From Sphaerospermopsis aphanizomenoides BCCUSP55 (GTDB lineage: Bacteria; Cyanobacteriota; Cyanobacteriia; Cyanobacteriales; Nostocaceae): a stretch of 35,070 bases of DNA. Position 1 is the stretch's first letter. Every line of letters begins with the position of its first letter. The position numbers and the translations under genes are program-made. Shown one piece after another: positions 27,656 to 35,070 of this stretch. The stretch spans positions 1 through 35,070 of the forward strand of contig NZ_LUFH02000065.1 in the NCBI RefSeq assembly GCF_001586785.1, written 5' to 3'. Below the pieces are notes generated by a model. That model made no database searches. It saw only the letters and a list, made by a program, of their open reading frames with translations, and was not told the DNA's origin.

Positions 27656-28525
27656 ATGCACAAACTATCTACCCATGAAACATCTGTTCGCCATCAGTCC
27701 ACAAATAGAAAAGATATTCAGCTATTAGTTTTAGATATAGATGGTACGATCGCTGGACATGACAATCAAATCACGGAAACTGTCAAGCAAGCTATTACCG
27801 CAGTCCAAGCAAAAGGGATTCAAGTGGCCATAGCCACAGGTAGAATGTATTGTTCAGCTTTACGGTTTCATCAAGAAATTAAATCAACTCTACCACTGGT
27901 AGCTTATCAAGGAGCTTGGATTCAAGACCCAAATACTGGTAAACTCCATCGACATTTAGCTGTAACTAGGGAAATTGCCCATCAACTATTAGACTACTTT
28001 GAACAGTCAGAATTACGTTCTTTACTCTCTGTTCATTTCTACATCAATGATCAGCTTTACGTACGGGAAATTACCACAGCAACCGAAAGTTATGGAGTCC
28101 GCTGCGGTGTTACTCCTATTCCTGTAGGTGATCTGCGTCAAGTTCTAACTAATGAACCCACTAAAGTTTTGGCTTTGTGTGATGACGCAAATTTAATTCA
28201 AGAACTCATGGAAAATCTTCGTCTGCAATATACACCAGCAGAACTTTATATGACCACATCTGTGGCCACCTTTCTGGAAGCAGCGAATCCTTTTGTCAAC
28301 AAAGGAACTGCTGTTCGTTATCTTGCCGAAGAACTGCTGGGATTAACCAGTGATAACGTCATGACTATTGGTGATAATTTCAATGATGTGGAAATGCTGG
28401 AGTATGGGGGTATTGGTGTGGCCATGGGTAGCGCCCCAGAACCAGTGCAAGCGATCGCTAATTGGGTAGCACCCAGCGTCGAAAATGATGGAGTGGCGAT
28501 CGCAATTGCCAAATTATTACTCTAA
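27656..28525 (+). CDS. Cof-type HAD-IIB phosphatase
   Basis: A 289-residue haloacid dehalogenase superfamily hydrolase, subclass IIB (Cof type). Motif I is LLVLDIDGTIAGH (near 22-34) with the nucleophile Asp, motif II AIATGRM, and motif IV TIGDNFNDVEML (near 240). The cap lies between about 90 and 200. Such enzymes dephosphorylate sugar phosphates, flavin or pyridoxal phosphates; the substrate is not readable. Single gene ending in a strong terminator. Confidence 0.93.
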   Translation: MHKLSTHETSVRHQSTNRKDIQLLVLDIDGTIAGHDNQITETVKQAITAVQAKGIQVAIATGRMYCSALRFHQEIKSTLPLVAYQGAWIQDPNTGKLHRHLAVTREIAHQLLDYFEQSELRSLLSVHFYINDQLYVREITTATESYGVRCGVTPIPVGDLRQVLTNEPTKVLALCDDANLIQELMENLRLQYTPAELYMTTSVATFLEAANPFVNKGTAVRYLAEELLGLTSDNVMTIGDNFNDVEMLEYGGIGVAMGSAPEPVQAIANWVAPSVENDGVAIAIAKLLL

Positions 28526-28530
28526 ACAAC

Positions 28531-28577
28531 AAAAAAGACACCGACGACTGGCCGTGTTTCGTCTCGGTGTCTTTTTT
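28531..28577. terminator. Strong bidirectional intrinsic terminator
   Basis: AAAAAAGACACCGA and TCGGTGTCTTTTTT form a perfect 14-bp stem with T-runs on both strands; the loop can add a GAC/GTC pair. It lies 6 bp after the HAD gene and also faces the convergent DALR gene, so it should stop transcription from both sides. Confidence 0.9.
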
Positions 28578-28645
28578 GGTTCGCTCCTCACACACCTGAT
28601 AATATAGCTGAGGAGTTTTATTTCGTCAATAGAATTTTGGATTAT

Positions 28646-29587
28646 TCATAACTCCACAGGAGCTAAGACACCTAATTTTGTTTCTAACACAGCCCTCAAA
28701 ACTACCTGAGTAGCTATTAGCAATCCCAGTCTAGCTTGGGCTAACTCCCAGAAATTCATTTTCACTTCACCCCAAATGCGACAGTGACACCAGAAGCTTT
28801 CAAAAGCTTGGCTTAATTTCAATCCGGCTTTTTCCCAATTAACTGCACTGTGAACATCAGGAAATATCAAATCATCCACCATTTTGACCAACTGGTGAAT
28901 GAGTCGAATCTCCTCTGGTTGCTGAAGACGGAATTTCTGATCAGAATTTAACCAGGGTATAGCCCGCGCGGACAAAAAGCACTGAACACCAGCACTATTA
29001 TCTATAAGTTGAATCAATCCCTCTTGGTGAGCTAATCTTAATAACGAACAGCAACGGGCGTGAGCGTATTGAATTGTAAAGAATAATATCTGTTTATTTC
29101 TCAGGAAAGAAGAGGAAGGTGACAGGTGACTCTTGACAGGTGACAGAAGACAGGAAGTAGAAAGTGATATATTATTCTCCCCATCTCCCCTGCGCCCCAT
29201 CTCTTCCTGCACACCCTCCAAACCTGAACTATCGACTGTCAGGTTATGTAACCAACTCCCTAAAGCAGAATCAGTCAGTTCTAGATGAATCCAATGTGGA
29301 GAAATTATTTGAGAGCTAAAAATGTCCCCACAATTTGCTGATAAATAAGTAGCTAGTTCCTGGACAATTTCTAATGCTTGTGGATGTCTGGATGCAGAAA
29401 TTCGCAGCCCCAAACTGGAAATATATAAAATTTTTTCAGCATCTGTGTCTTGATATAGAGGAATTTTCCCCTTTCCTATGCTTAGAATTTCCTCATCCTT
29501 AGTATAAACACTTAGAAAATTCAGGAAATGGATATATACTAAATGTTTAATTGAGGTATACTTCTTAAAAAGTAGCCAATAATGCAC
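28646..29587 (-). CDS. DALR anticodon-binding domain protein (ArgRS C-terminus-like)
   Basis: A 313-residue cyanobacterial protein whose second half resembles the C-terminal anticodon-binding domain of arginyl-tRNA synthetase (IQYAHARCCSLLRLA, about 193-207; closing VLRAVLETKLGVLAPVEL). There is no catalytic core, HIGH or KMSKS motif, so it is not a synthetase. It may bind tRNA or act as a scaffold; the function is unknown. Residues about 129-160 (EEMGRRGDGENNISLSTS and onward) are low in complexity and come from DNA that looks like intergenic tandem repeats (GACAGGTGACTC, CCCCATCTCCCC), so repeat DNA seems to have entered in frame. The start at 29587 is an ATG without a good ribosome site. 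Confidence 0.82.
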   Translation of the reverse strand: MHYWLLFKKYTSIKHLVYIHFLNFLSVYTKDEEILSIGKGKIPLYQDTDAEKILYISSLGLRISASRHPQALEIVQELATYLSANCGDIFSSQIISPHWIHLELTDSALGSWLHNLTVDSSGLEGVQEEMGRRGDGENNISLSTSCLLSPVKSHLSPSSSFLRNKQILFFTIQYAHARCCSLLRLAHQEGLIQLIDNSAGVQCFLSARAIPWLNSDQKFRLQQPEEIRLIHQLVKMVDDLIFPDVHSAVNWEKAGLKLSQAFESFWCHCRIWGEVKMNFWELAQARLGLLIATQVVLRAVLETKLGVLAPVEL

Positions 29588-29898
29588 GTAGCTATTTGGG
29601 GAACTTTTGTGGCAATCACCATTTTATCCTGTTCCATCCACCTTTGGATAGAAGTTTAGTCTAGGTAAAGAAAAATGAGAGTAGGATAAAATTTCATGAA
29701 TAATTGATGTTTCGTTAGTAAACTTTACTACCCTCATTGTACAGTAAGAAGTATAACAAAAGAGTAGATAGCTTTCATTGCTTTCTACACTTTGGATGGC
29801 TGACGCTGTTAGGCGTTAAGCCTACCCTGTTAACACAAAGACACTCCTTGCACCTTTTTATTTAGTCTTTGTCTTCAGCCGAACGCTCTTTGTTACCT

Positions 29899-30618
29899 AT
29901 GCAATCTCAATCCTCCTTTTCCGAGGCATCACGGCCTTTCTTAACTTGGCAACGAATTCTTGATTGGGCTCAAGAACACTACCGCTGCCGCACCTTCAGC
30001 AAAGATGAGCGCATTCCAGCTAGACCTGGATTGCTATATTTGGTGCAAAGGGGTGCGATCCGCATGGTAGGAACAGCACAAGTTAGTGCTACCGCCAGCC
30101 AACTCACATCTCGACGCATCAACAGAACCCCAGAAGAAGCTTTCTTAGGCTTCGTGGGAGCAGGACAACCTTTTGAAATTGTTGCTCAGTCACCATTCAC
30201 ACTCCAGTCTTATGCCCACGTTGACCAAACTGCGGTGCTATGGATGTACTGGCATGATTTAGATAACTGGCCTCACTTCCGTCGTGAAGTGATGGATGCC
30301 TTTAGATATCAACACCAGCGCAAGCTGTTATGGCTAAGTGCTTTAGGACAACGACGCACAATTGACAGACTGCTAGGATTCCTAACCTTATTGATTGAGG
30401 AATATGGCGAGCCGGCAATGAGCGAAACCGACCCCGATGTAATTCGTGGTTATTGTCTCCCCTTCCCTCTCACCCATGCTCAAATTGGCAGCGCAATTGG
30501 TTCAACTCGCGTCACAGTAACCCGGTTAATGGGTAAATTGCGTCAGCGTGGACTCATCCTCACTCAAGGGGATAATTTGATTTGCTTGCCAGCAGAGTCA
30601 ATTAACAGACCCAACTAA
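29899..30618 (+). CDS. devH: Crp/Fnr-family regulator, DevH-like
   Basis: A 239-residue transcription regulator with an N-terminal cyclic-nucleotide-binding fold (about 10-130) and a C-terminal winged HTH (LTHAQIGSAIGSTRVTVTRL, about 191-210). The typical cAMP-contact signature (RSA-type) is not seen, as in DevH, so it may not bind cAMP. DevH of Anabaena PCC 7120 is needed for a functional heterocyst envelope. As I recall, devH in that genome lies beside the rbcR-like gene; here rbcR is about 3 kb away, which supports the call. A TTG at 29869 would add ten residues; the ATG at 29899 is preferred. The symbol rests on resemblance and synteny. Confidence 0.72.
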   Translation: MQSQSSFSEASRPFLTWQRILDWAQEHYRCRTFSKDERIPARPGLLYLVQRGAIRMVGTAQVSATASQLTSRRINRTPEEAFLGFVGAGQPFEIVAQSPFTLQSYAHVDQTAVLWMYWHDLDNWPHFRREVMDAFRYQHQRKLLWLSALGQRRTIDRLLGFLTLLIEEYGEPAMSETDPDVIRGYCLPFPLTHAQIGSAIGSTRVTVTRLMGKLRQRGLILTQGDNLICLPAESINRPN

Positions 30619-30690
30619 AACGCATCCAGAAGCCACTTTAAAAGCGTATAAGTTGGTTTATGTTAATTATGAAGCCATAACTAGCAGGAG

Positions 30691-31761
30691 TCAGCGGATT
30701 TTAACAAACCCAGTTTGGGTAATTAGTTCCTGTCCCTGCTCTGTTAGCAGTAAGTTAGCATAAGCAACGCCAGCTTGCTCTTCAGTTTGACCATTCTGTT
30801 TGACCACCACAAACAGATTCCGGGTAATCGGGTATTTCCCGGATTGAAAAGCCTTAATGTTCAATTGATTCCGTTTATCAGGACATTCATTAGGAAGAAT
30901 CAATGGTTCTTGATAGGGAGCAATGTATTCCCCTGCCGTCCGCCCCAAAGGTAAGGGTTTAATGGAACATTGAGGAACAACCTCTGGGGCAGAAGCGTAA
31001 TAGATGCCACCAGGACTATCACCGACCTTTTTTAAGGCTTGGGTGGTCGTGGAGATAAACTCTACTTGGGAACTGAAAGCTTGACCACCCAAAATGTCTT
31101 GGACAAAAAGTTCAACTGTACCACCATCACTAATCCGACGAGAATAGGGCTTGATTGGCAAATTGGGGCCACCAACCTGGTTCCAATTGTTAATCTTGCC
31201 TGTGTAAATAGATTTAAGTTGCTCTATGGTCAATCCGGGGATATTCAAGTTGGGGTTTACGGCTACAGCTAACCCATCAATAGCGACAGGAATTTGATTG
31301 AGGGTGAACCCACGTTGCTGGGCGCGGCTTAATTCTTGGTCTAAAACAGGTCGGGAGGAATGGACAAAAGCTAGTTGGCCATCAATTAATGACTGAATCC
31401 CTGTACCAGAACCTGGAGCCGCATTACTGGGTTGTACATAACGTAGTCTAAACTCTGGTCGTGCAGCTTGAATTGCGGGGTCAATTGCCAGTCGAATGGG
31501 AGCCCAAGATGTACTGCCTCCGTAGTTAAATAATCCTGTGGGAACATTCTTGACTGTAGCGAAGGTTGTACCTTGGGGCTGTGCTGATGTGTTCTGGGGT
31601 TGGTTTTGATTGCTGGAACTAGAATTATTTGACTGGGAGCTAATAATTTTATTTAGGTCAACATTTGACTTGCTGCTAAACCACCAAAAACCACCAGCTA
31701 TTAATAAAATTGTTGTTAACAGAGATATTGAGAGAACCAGGGTTTCGTTTTTTTGGGACAT
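30691..31761 (-). CDS. PstS-like phosphate-type substrate-binding protein, membrane anchored
   Basis: A 356-residue periplasmic binding protein of the phosphate (PstS/SphX) superfamily. An N-terminal membrane anchor (about 10-28, no lipobox Cys) is followed by a Ser/Asn/Gln-rich linker (about 40-68) and the two-lobed binding domain (GGSTSWAPIRLAIDPAI near 80, GSGTGIQSLIDGQLAFVHSSRP near 117). No pst transporter genes adjoin it. In cyanobacteria such stand-alone proteins often sit by Ser/Thr kinase genes, as here; a sensing role is possible. Ligand specificity is not proven. Confidence 0.87.
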   Translation of the reverse strand: MSQKNETLVLSISLLTTILLIAGGFWWFSSKSNVDLNKIISSQSNNSSSSNQNQPQNTSAQPQGTTFATVKNVPTGLFNYGGSTSWAPIRLAIDPAIQAARPEFRLRYVQPSNAAPGSGTGIQSLIDGQLAFVHSSRPVLDQELSRAQQRGFTLNQIPVAIDGLAVAVNPNLNIPGLTIEQLKSIYTGKINNWNQVGGPNLPIKPYSRRISDGGTVELFVQDILGGQAFSSQVEFISTTTQALKKVGDSPGGIYYASAPEVVPQCSIKPLPLGRTAGEYIAPYQEPLILPNECPDKRNQLNIKAFQSGKYPITRNLFVVVKQNGQTEEQAGVAYANLLLTEQGQELITQTGFVKIR

Positions 31762-31810
31762 AGTGAATTAATCCACTGTTTAAATTCGAGTGATCAATGT
31801 TCAACTAATT

Positions 31811-31854
31811 CTTAATTAATTTTTAATTAATGCTTAATTAATTTTTAATTAATT
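31811..31854. repeat. 22-bp AT-rich tandem repeat
   Basis: Two tandem copies of CTTAATTAATTTTTAATTAATG (last base varies), each itself nearly palindromic. It lies 50 bp upstream of the PstS-like gene and could contain its promoter. No other function is apparent. Confidence 0.65.
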
Positions 31855-31923
31855 AATAAACCTCTGCTCAAGTTTGAGCTAAATATATATTACAAATCCT
31901 AATTACAAATTACGAATTACGAG

Positions 31924-32145
31924 TTATTTTAATTGATTATTATGTATTGCCTCAAAGTCATAGCCAGTACGAGAGCGATTACCAGGAACTATTTGTACAA
32001 GTTGCATGGGGCTAGTAGCTGAATCAAAATATCTATCTAGGGGATGCTGAATAAATGCAAAACCATGATAAATTAAGGGATTCAGGCTGATAAAAAAGAA
32101 AATAGGTGCAAGGTTTTTAAAACTAGGAGTGGAAAAATCGAGCAT
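31924..32145 (-). CDS. Small hypothetical ORF
   Basis: A 73-codon ORF with an ATG start but no evident ribosome site. It has a hydrophobic stretch (LAPIFFFISLNPLIYHGFAF, about 12-31) and a polar C-terminal half. I know no family. It may be a small membrane protein, a decayed gene or chance. It sits in the 527-bp gap between the PstS-like gene and the kinase gene. Confidence 0.3.
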   Translation of the reverse strand: MLDFSTPSFKNLAPIFFFISLNPLIYHGFAFIQHPLDRYFDSATSPMQLVQIVPGNRSRTGYDFEAIHNNQLK

Positions 32146-32189
32146 TTTGAGGGTGAAATCTCAAAAATTTGTTGCTAACAGATAGCCCT

Positions 32190-32224
32190 TTCCTCTTGCC
32201 TCTTGCCTCTTGCCTCTTGCCTGC
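32190..32224. repeat. CTCTTGC heptamer tandem repeat
   Basis: Four to five tandem units of CTCTTGC, the complement of the GAGGCAA repeat at 13661-13700. Found just after the Ser/Thr kinase gene. Typical of Nostocales. Confidence 0.8.
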
Positions 32225-32288
32225 CCCCACGAGAAGACTTTTTCAGCAAACCCTATCTAAATCTCCTCATAGTTTAAAATATATTATT

Positions 32289-33665
32289 CTATAGTATTGC
32301 AGATATTAATTTATATATCAGGCGAAATAATGCTGTCACCGCGATAGCAATTAAGGCAGAACCAATGGCTAAAATAACGATTTGCTGAATTACAAAACTA
32401 CTCCGTAAAAAGGGAAAAAAGAATATAATAGCAAAAGTGATTCCGGGGATAATTAATAAGTCAAATTTTTCTAGCCAACGTTTAGTTTGAGCAAAAAGTA
32501 ACCCATTCAAAATCACAACGGTAACAGCAAAAGTAATGATGGGGTTTTTGACTACACTTAAAAATGCGATCGCTATTAATGCCCCTTCAAACCCACTAAA
32601 AGCAGCCCCAGCTAGTAATTCCCATGTAGCAAAAGCTGGTTGTGCTGGAATTGGTTTTTGTTGTGGTTGTGCTATTGGTGGTGCAGATGGTTGTGGTGGT
32701 GGTGTGGGGATCGCTGTGGATATAGGGGGAGAAAGGGCTTCTAAAACTTCTGCTGCTGACTGAAAACGCTGACTAGCAGCAGGAAGCAGCATTTTGTCTA
32801 AAATATCAGCTAGTCTATCGCTGACAGTAGCTTGTGTACGCCATTTCCACTGATTAGTATAGGCATCAAATAGTTTACTGGCTTCTTCACCTGTTAGCAA
32901 AGTAATGATAGTAACAGCTAAAGCGTATAAATCCGTAGATGGAAATACTTGATTTCCAGCCATTTGTTCAGGGGGTGCAAATCCCATAGAATAGATGCCT
33001 GTGGAAGCAGCAGTGGGGGCATTGGTTACTTGTTTAACTGCGCCAAAATCTAGCAAAAAGAGTTTGCCATCTTGACGACGCATAATATTAGAGGGTTTAA
33101 TATCTCTGTGAATAATGCCTTTGTCGTGGATGAAAGTTAGAACTGGGAGAATTTCTGTGAGTATTTGTGTTACTCCTATTTCCGAAAATTTGCCTTCTTG
33201 GGCTAATTCTTCTTCTAGATTTTGCCCATCAATATATTCTTGGACTAGATAAAAAAATTGTTCTTGTTGTCCTGGTTGCAAACTTTGGACAGCTACAGGA
33301 AAAAAAGCAAATAAATCAGGAATTTGCTCATGTTCATTACCTATCTGCGCTAAAACTTCTGCTTCTCTCTCAAATAGGTTTTGCGCCAGTTGCAGTTGAG
33401 TAGATGTCAAATTTCCTGCGGGTTGAAATTGTTTAACAACACATTTTCGCATTCCGGGGATGCGGCGATCACTGGCCAAAAATGCAGCCCCAAAGCCTCC
33501 TCTTCCTAGCAGCTTAGTAGGTACATAGCGACCGTCTAACAACAATGGCATACCACAACTAGTGCAGTATTTTTGCTGAGTTGTTCTGAGGGTTGTAATA
33601 TCATCTAAATCCGCAAAATAGTTTTTTGGACGGGGGCAGCGTGGACGGGTGCAGTAAACTTCCAT
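32289..33665 (-). CDS. Ser/Thr protein kinase with N-terminal zinc ribbon and C-terminal membrane domain
   Basis: A 458-residue membrane-bound kinase. The first 40 residues hold the four-Cys zinc-ribbon-like motif of cyanobacterial kinases (YCTRPRCPRPKNYF, then YCTSCGMPL). The kinase domain (about 52-315) has LGRGGFGAAFLA, catalytic IIHRDIKPSNIM and LLDFGAVKQV, so it looks active. A Pro-rich linker (about 318-345) leads to about four transmembrane helices (350-455). It probably phosphorylates cytoplasmic targets in response to a membrane or redox/metal signal; targets are unknown. Starts at an ATG at 33665. It lies between the PstS-like gene and rbcR, all on the same strand but with wide gaps, so it is probably not a tight operon. 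Confidence 0.94.
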   Translation of the reverse strand: MEVYCTRPRCPRPKNYFADLDDITTLRTTQQKYCTSCGMPLLLDGRYVPTKLLGRGGFGAAFLASDRRIPGMRKCVVKQFQPAGNLTSTQLQLAQNLFEREAEVLAQIGNEHEQIPDLFAFFPVAVQSLQPGQQEQFFYLVQEYIDGQNLEEELAQEGKFSEIGVTQILTEILPVLTFIHDKGIIHRDIKPSNIMRRQDGKLFLLDFGAVKQVTNAPTAASTGIYSMGFAPPEQMAGNQVFPSTDLYALAVTIITLLTGEEASKLFDAYTNQWKWRTQATVSDRLADILDKMLLPAASQRFQSAAEVLEALSPPISTAIPTPPPQPSAPPIAQPQQKPIPAQPAFATWELLAGAAFSGFEGALIAIAFLSVVKNPIITFAVTVVILNGLLFAQTKRWLEKFDLLIIPGITFAIIFFFPFLRSSFVIQQIVILAIGSALIAIAVTALFRLIYKLISAIL

Positions 33666-33745
33666 GTTAGTCAGTTATCAATTGCCAGTTGTCAGTTGTC
33701 AATAGCGATATAGGTTTCGACTACTGACTCTTGACTACTGACAAA
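33665..33745. repeat. CAGTTGTCAGTTGTCA and GACTACTGACT repeats
   Basis: Short degenerate tandem repeats fill the gap between rbcR and the kinase gene (CCAGTTGTCAGTTGTCAA; ACTACTGACTCTTGACTACTGA). The same CAGTTGTCAGTTGT type is at 658-680. Confidence 0.65.
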
Positions 33746-33749
33746 ATGT

Positions 33750-34763
33750 TTATTCTTCGTCAGCTAGGTTGGGTGTTAATGTATCCAATGCAGTTACCAC
33801 TAGATTTTTTTGTGATAATTTTAACGTATCCTCATCCCATCCAGGAGTAGCAAACTGGGGTAAAATTTCCTGACTAAAAGCTTCTGCTGCTTTGGATCTA
33901 TAGCGATTGGGATTAAAAATCAGCCAGAGAGTGCGTTTGACAACCACACCTTCAATGGGGGTACAGTGTAACACACCCATTTGTAATTCTTTAGCGATTG
34001 CGGAGGTAGAGACAAAAGCCGCCCCCAACCCAGACTGCACAGCATTTTTAATGGCTTCAATGGAATTTAATTCCATTTCAAATTTAAACCGCCTGGTATC
34101 AATTTCACAGCGTGCTAACACCTGATCTATGACTTTGCGGATAGTAGATTGGGAGTCGAGAGCGATGAATTGTAGTTTATATAGGTCTTCTTTTTGAATG
34201 GTTTCTAATTTGGCAAAGGGATGGAATGTTGGTAAAATTAACGCCAGTTCATCTTCAGCATAAGGAACGATTTCCAAAGATTCTGCCAGTTCACCGGGAA
34301 TCTCACCACCGATAATTGCTAGATCTACTTGTCCATTAGCCACACTCCAAGCTGTGCGACGAGTAGAGTGGACGTGCAGTTGTACCGCCACATCGGGATA
34401 TTTTTGTCGGAACATCCCAATCATACGCGGCAAAAGATAAGTACCGGTAGTTTGAGAAGCCCCGACAATCAAAGTACCGCCTTGAAGATTTTGTAAATCC
34501 TCAATAGCGCGACAAGTTTCTTGACATAGACTGAGAATTTTTTCACCGTAGCTCAGGAGTAGATGCCCTGCTTCGGTTAATTGAGCGCGTCGTCCTCCCC
34601 TGTCGAACAAGGGGACATCCAGCTGTCGTTCTAGATTTTGAACCTGTAAACTTACTGCTGGTTGGGAGACGTAAAGACTATCAGCGGCGCGTTTGAAGCT
34701 CCCTTCTTGAGCGATCGCTTTGAGAATGCGTAACTGATCTAAAGTGAAAGGAAGGTCAGACAT
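33750..34763 (-). CDS. rbcR: LysR-family RuBisCO operon regulator RbcR
   Basis: A 337-residue LysR regulator. The N-terminal winged HTH ([40 protein letters not shown], described by positions 7-46) and the effector domain (about 92-300, [20 protein letters not shown]) match the RbcR/CmpR type that controls RuBisCO and carbon-concentration genes. A TTG at 34772 would add three residues; the ATG at 34763 gives the conserved [13 protein letters not shown] start. Its likely co-effectors are carbon metabolites, by family knowledge. It has its own upstream region of about 300 bp up to the window edge. Confidence 0.92.
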   Translation of the reverse strand: MSDLPFTLDQLRILKAIAQEGSFKRAADSLYVSQPAVSLQVQNLERQLDVPLFDRGGRRAQLTEAGHLLLSYGEKILSLCQETCRAIEDLQNLQGGTLIVGASQTTGTYLLPRMIGMFRQKYPDVAVQLHVHSTRRTAWSVANGQVDLAIIGGEIPGELAESLEIVPYAEDELALILPTFHPFAKLETIQKEDLYKLQFIALDSQSTIRKVIDQVLARCEIDTRRFKFEMELNSIEAIKNAVQSGLGAAFVSTSAIAKELQMGVLHCTPIEGVVVKRTLWLIFNPNRYRSKAAEAFSQEILPQFATPGWDEDTLKLSQKNLVVTALDTLTPNLADEE

Positions 34764-35070
34764 AAGGCTCAACCCACAAACTTTGAAAGGAGCGGCTTTG
34801 GTGATAAATCAGGGTGAATAGCTTTGTAGCTAGGCATGATTTAGGACATTGTTAACATTTGAAGGCTTGATACGAAAAAGACATTACCACAACATCTTGA
34901 CAAAAATCTTCTTGTGTATAATCTGTTAAAGATGATGTCAGGGGTGTAGGGGTAGGGAAAACTGCATTGTCGCTTGTATCCCCACCAATGCCATCGCCTT
35001 GAAAAGACGGGGCTTGTACCACATACGGGTTATTGGGGTTGTATTTCCCCCACACCCCACACCCCACACC
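34764..35070. other. Upstream region of rbcR up to the window edge
   Basis: No supported gene. It should contain the rbcR promoter (near 34800-34860) and ends in the CCCCACACC tandem repeat (35049-35070). An open frame on the - strand from 35067 is judged to be chance or repeat-derived. Confidence 0.4.

Noticed and set aside
28646-29587. Arginyl-tRNA synthetase
   Set aside because: Only an anticodon-binding-like domain is present; HIGH and KMSKS motifs and the catalytic fold are missing.
32536-33403. + strand open frames across the Ser/Thr kinase gene
   Set aside because: They are antisense to a gene with clear kinase motifs in another frame.
34852-35067. 71-codon open frame on the - strand at the window edge
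   Set aside because: It starts in the CCCCACACC repeat, has no ribosome site, and its codon use and composition do not look coding. It cannot be judged without the flanking sequence.

Overview
The window reads as chromosome of a filamentous, probably heterocyst-forming cyanobacterium (Nostocales). The signs are many HIP1 octamers (GCGATCGC), short tandem repeats of 7 bp type between genes, Ycf49-like/DUF3593 membrane proteins, large multidomain Ser/Thr kinases, PEP-CTERM and AAA_35 ATPase families, and a DevH-like Crp regulator close to RbcR. No rRNA, tRNA, CRISPR array, intact transposase or phage gene was seen.

Layout. Positions 1-1914 hold a DUF3593/DUF2499 membrane pair (-) and csaB (+). 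Positions 2335-7377 hold a fused E1-like/YcaO cyclodehydratase of the PatD/TruD type, then an amidohydrolase and an unrecognised 392-aa protein. Positions 7742-13543 are one giant gene (Ser/Thr kinase, AAA_16, helical repeats, GAF, and an AAA_35 ATPase where a histidine kinase is usually found). At 14311-15714 is a HTH plus AAA_35 protein, followed by a 444-bp gap with a decayed ORF. Positions 16159-19329 (-) form a peptide cassette, read from right to left: a PatA/PatG-type cyanobactin protease, a 25-residue leader-like ORF, two Cys-rich precursor peptides with a near-identical leader, and a secreted 160-aa protein. Divergently, 19445-21748 encodes a tandem AAA_35 protein. From about 21.9 kb onward the content is ordinary core genome: a GAF-GGDEF cyclase, polA, a PEP-CTERM protein, a HAD phosphatase, a DALR-domain protein, a DevH-like Crp regulator, a PstS-like protein, a zinc-ribbon Ser/Thr kinase and rbcR.

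How it may work together. The most interesting reading is a split, minimal cyanobactin-like (RiPP) system. The heterocyclase at 2.3-4.6 kb and the protease-precursor cassette at 16.2-19.3 kb lie 12 kb apart. They share a 10-bp iteron (GAATTTAACT): one copy before the heterocyclase gene, about eight after it, and several in the divergent promoter of the protease. Large signalling ATPases fill the space between. The two precursor peptides keep the N-terminal LPxQxxPVxR-like motif of PatE-type leaders but lack the LAELSEEA-type heterocyclase recognition helix. Each carries six cysteines in a conserved C-x3-C-x4/5-C-x3-C tail. No PatG macrocyclase/oxidase, prenyltransferase, ABC exporter or radical SAM enzyme is in the window, so the product may be linear, thiazoline- or disulfide-bearing. 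This linkage is inference; the individual gene calls are mostly solid.
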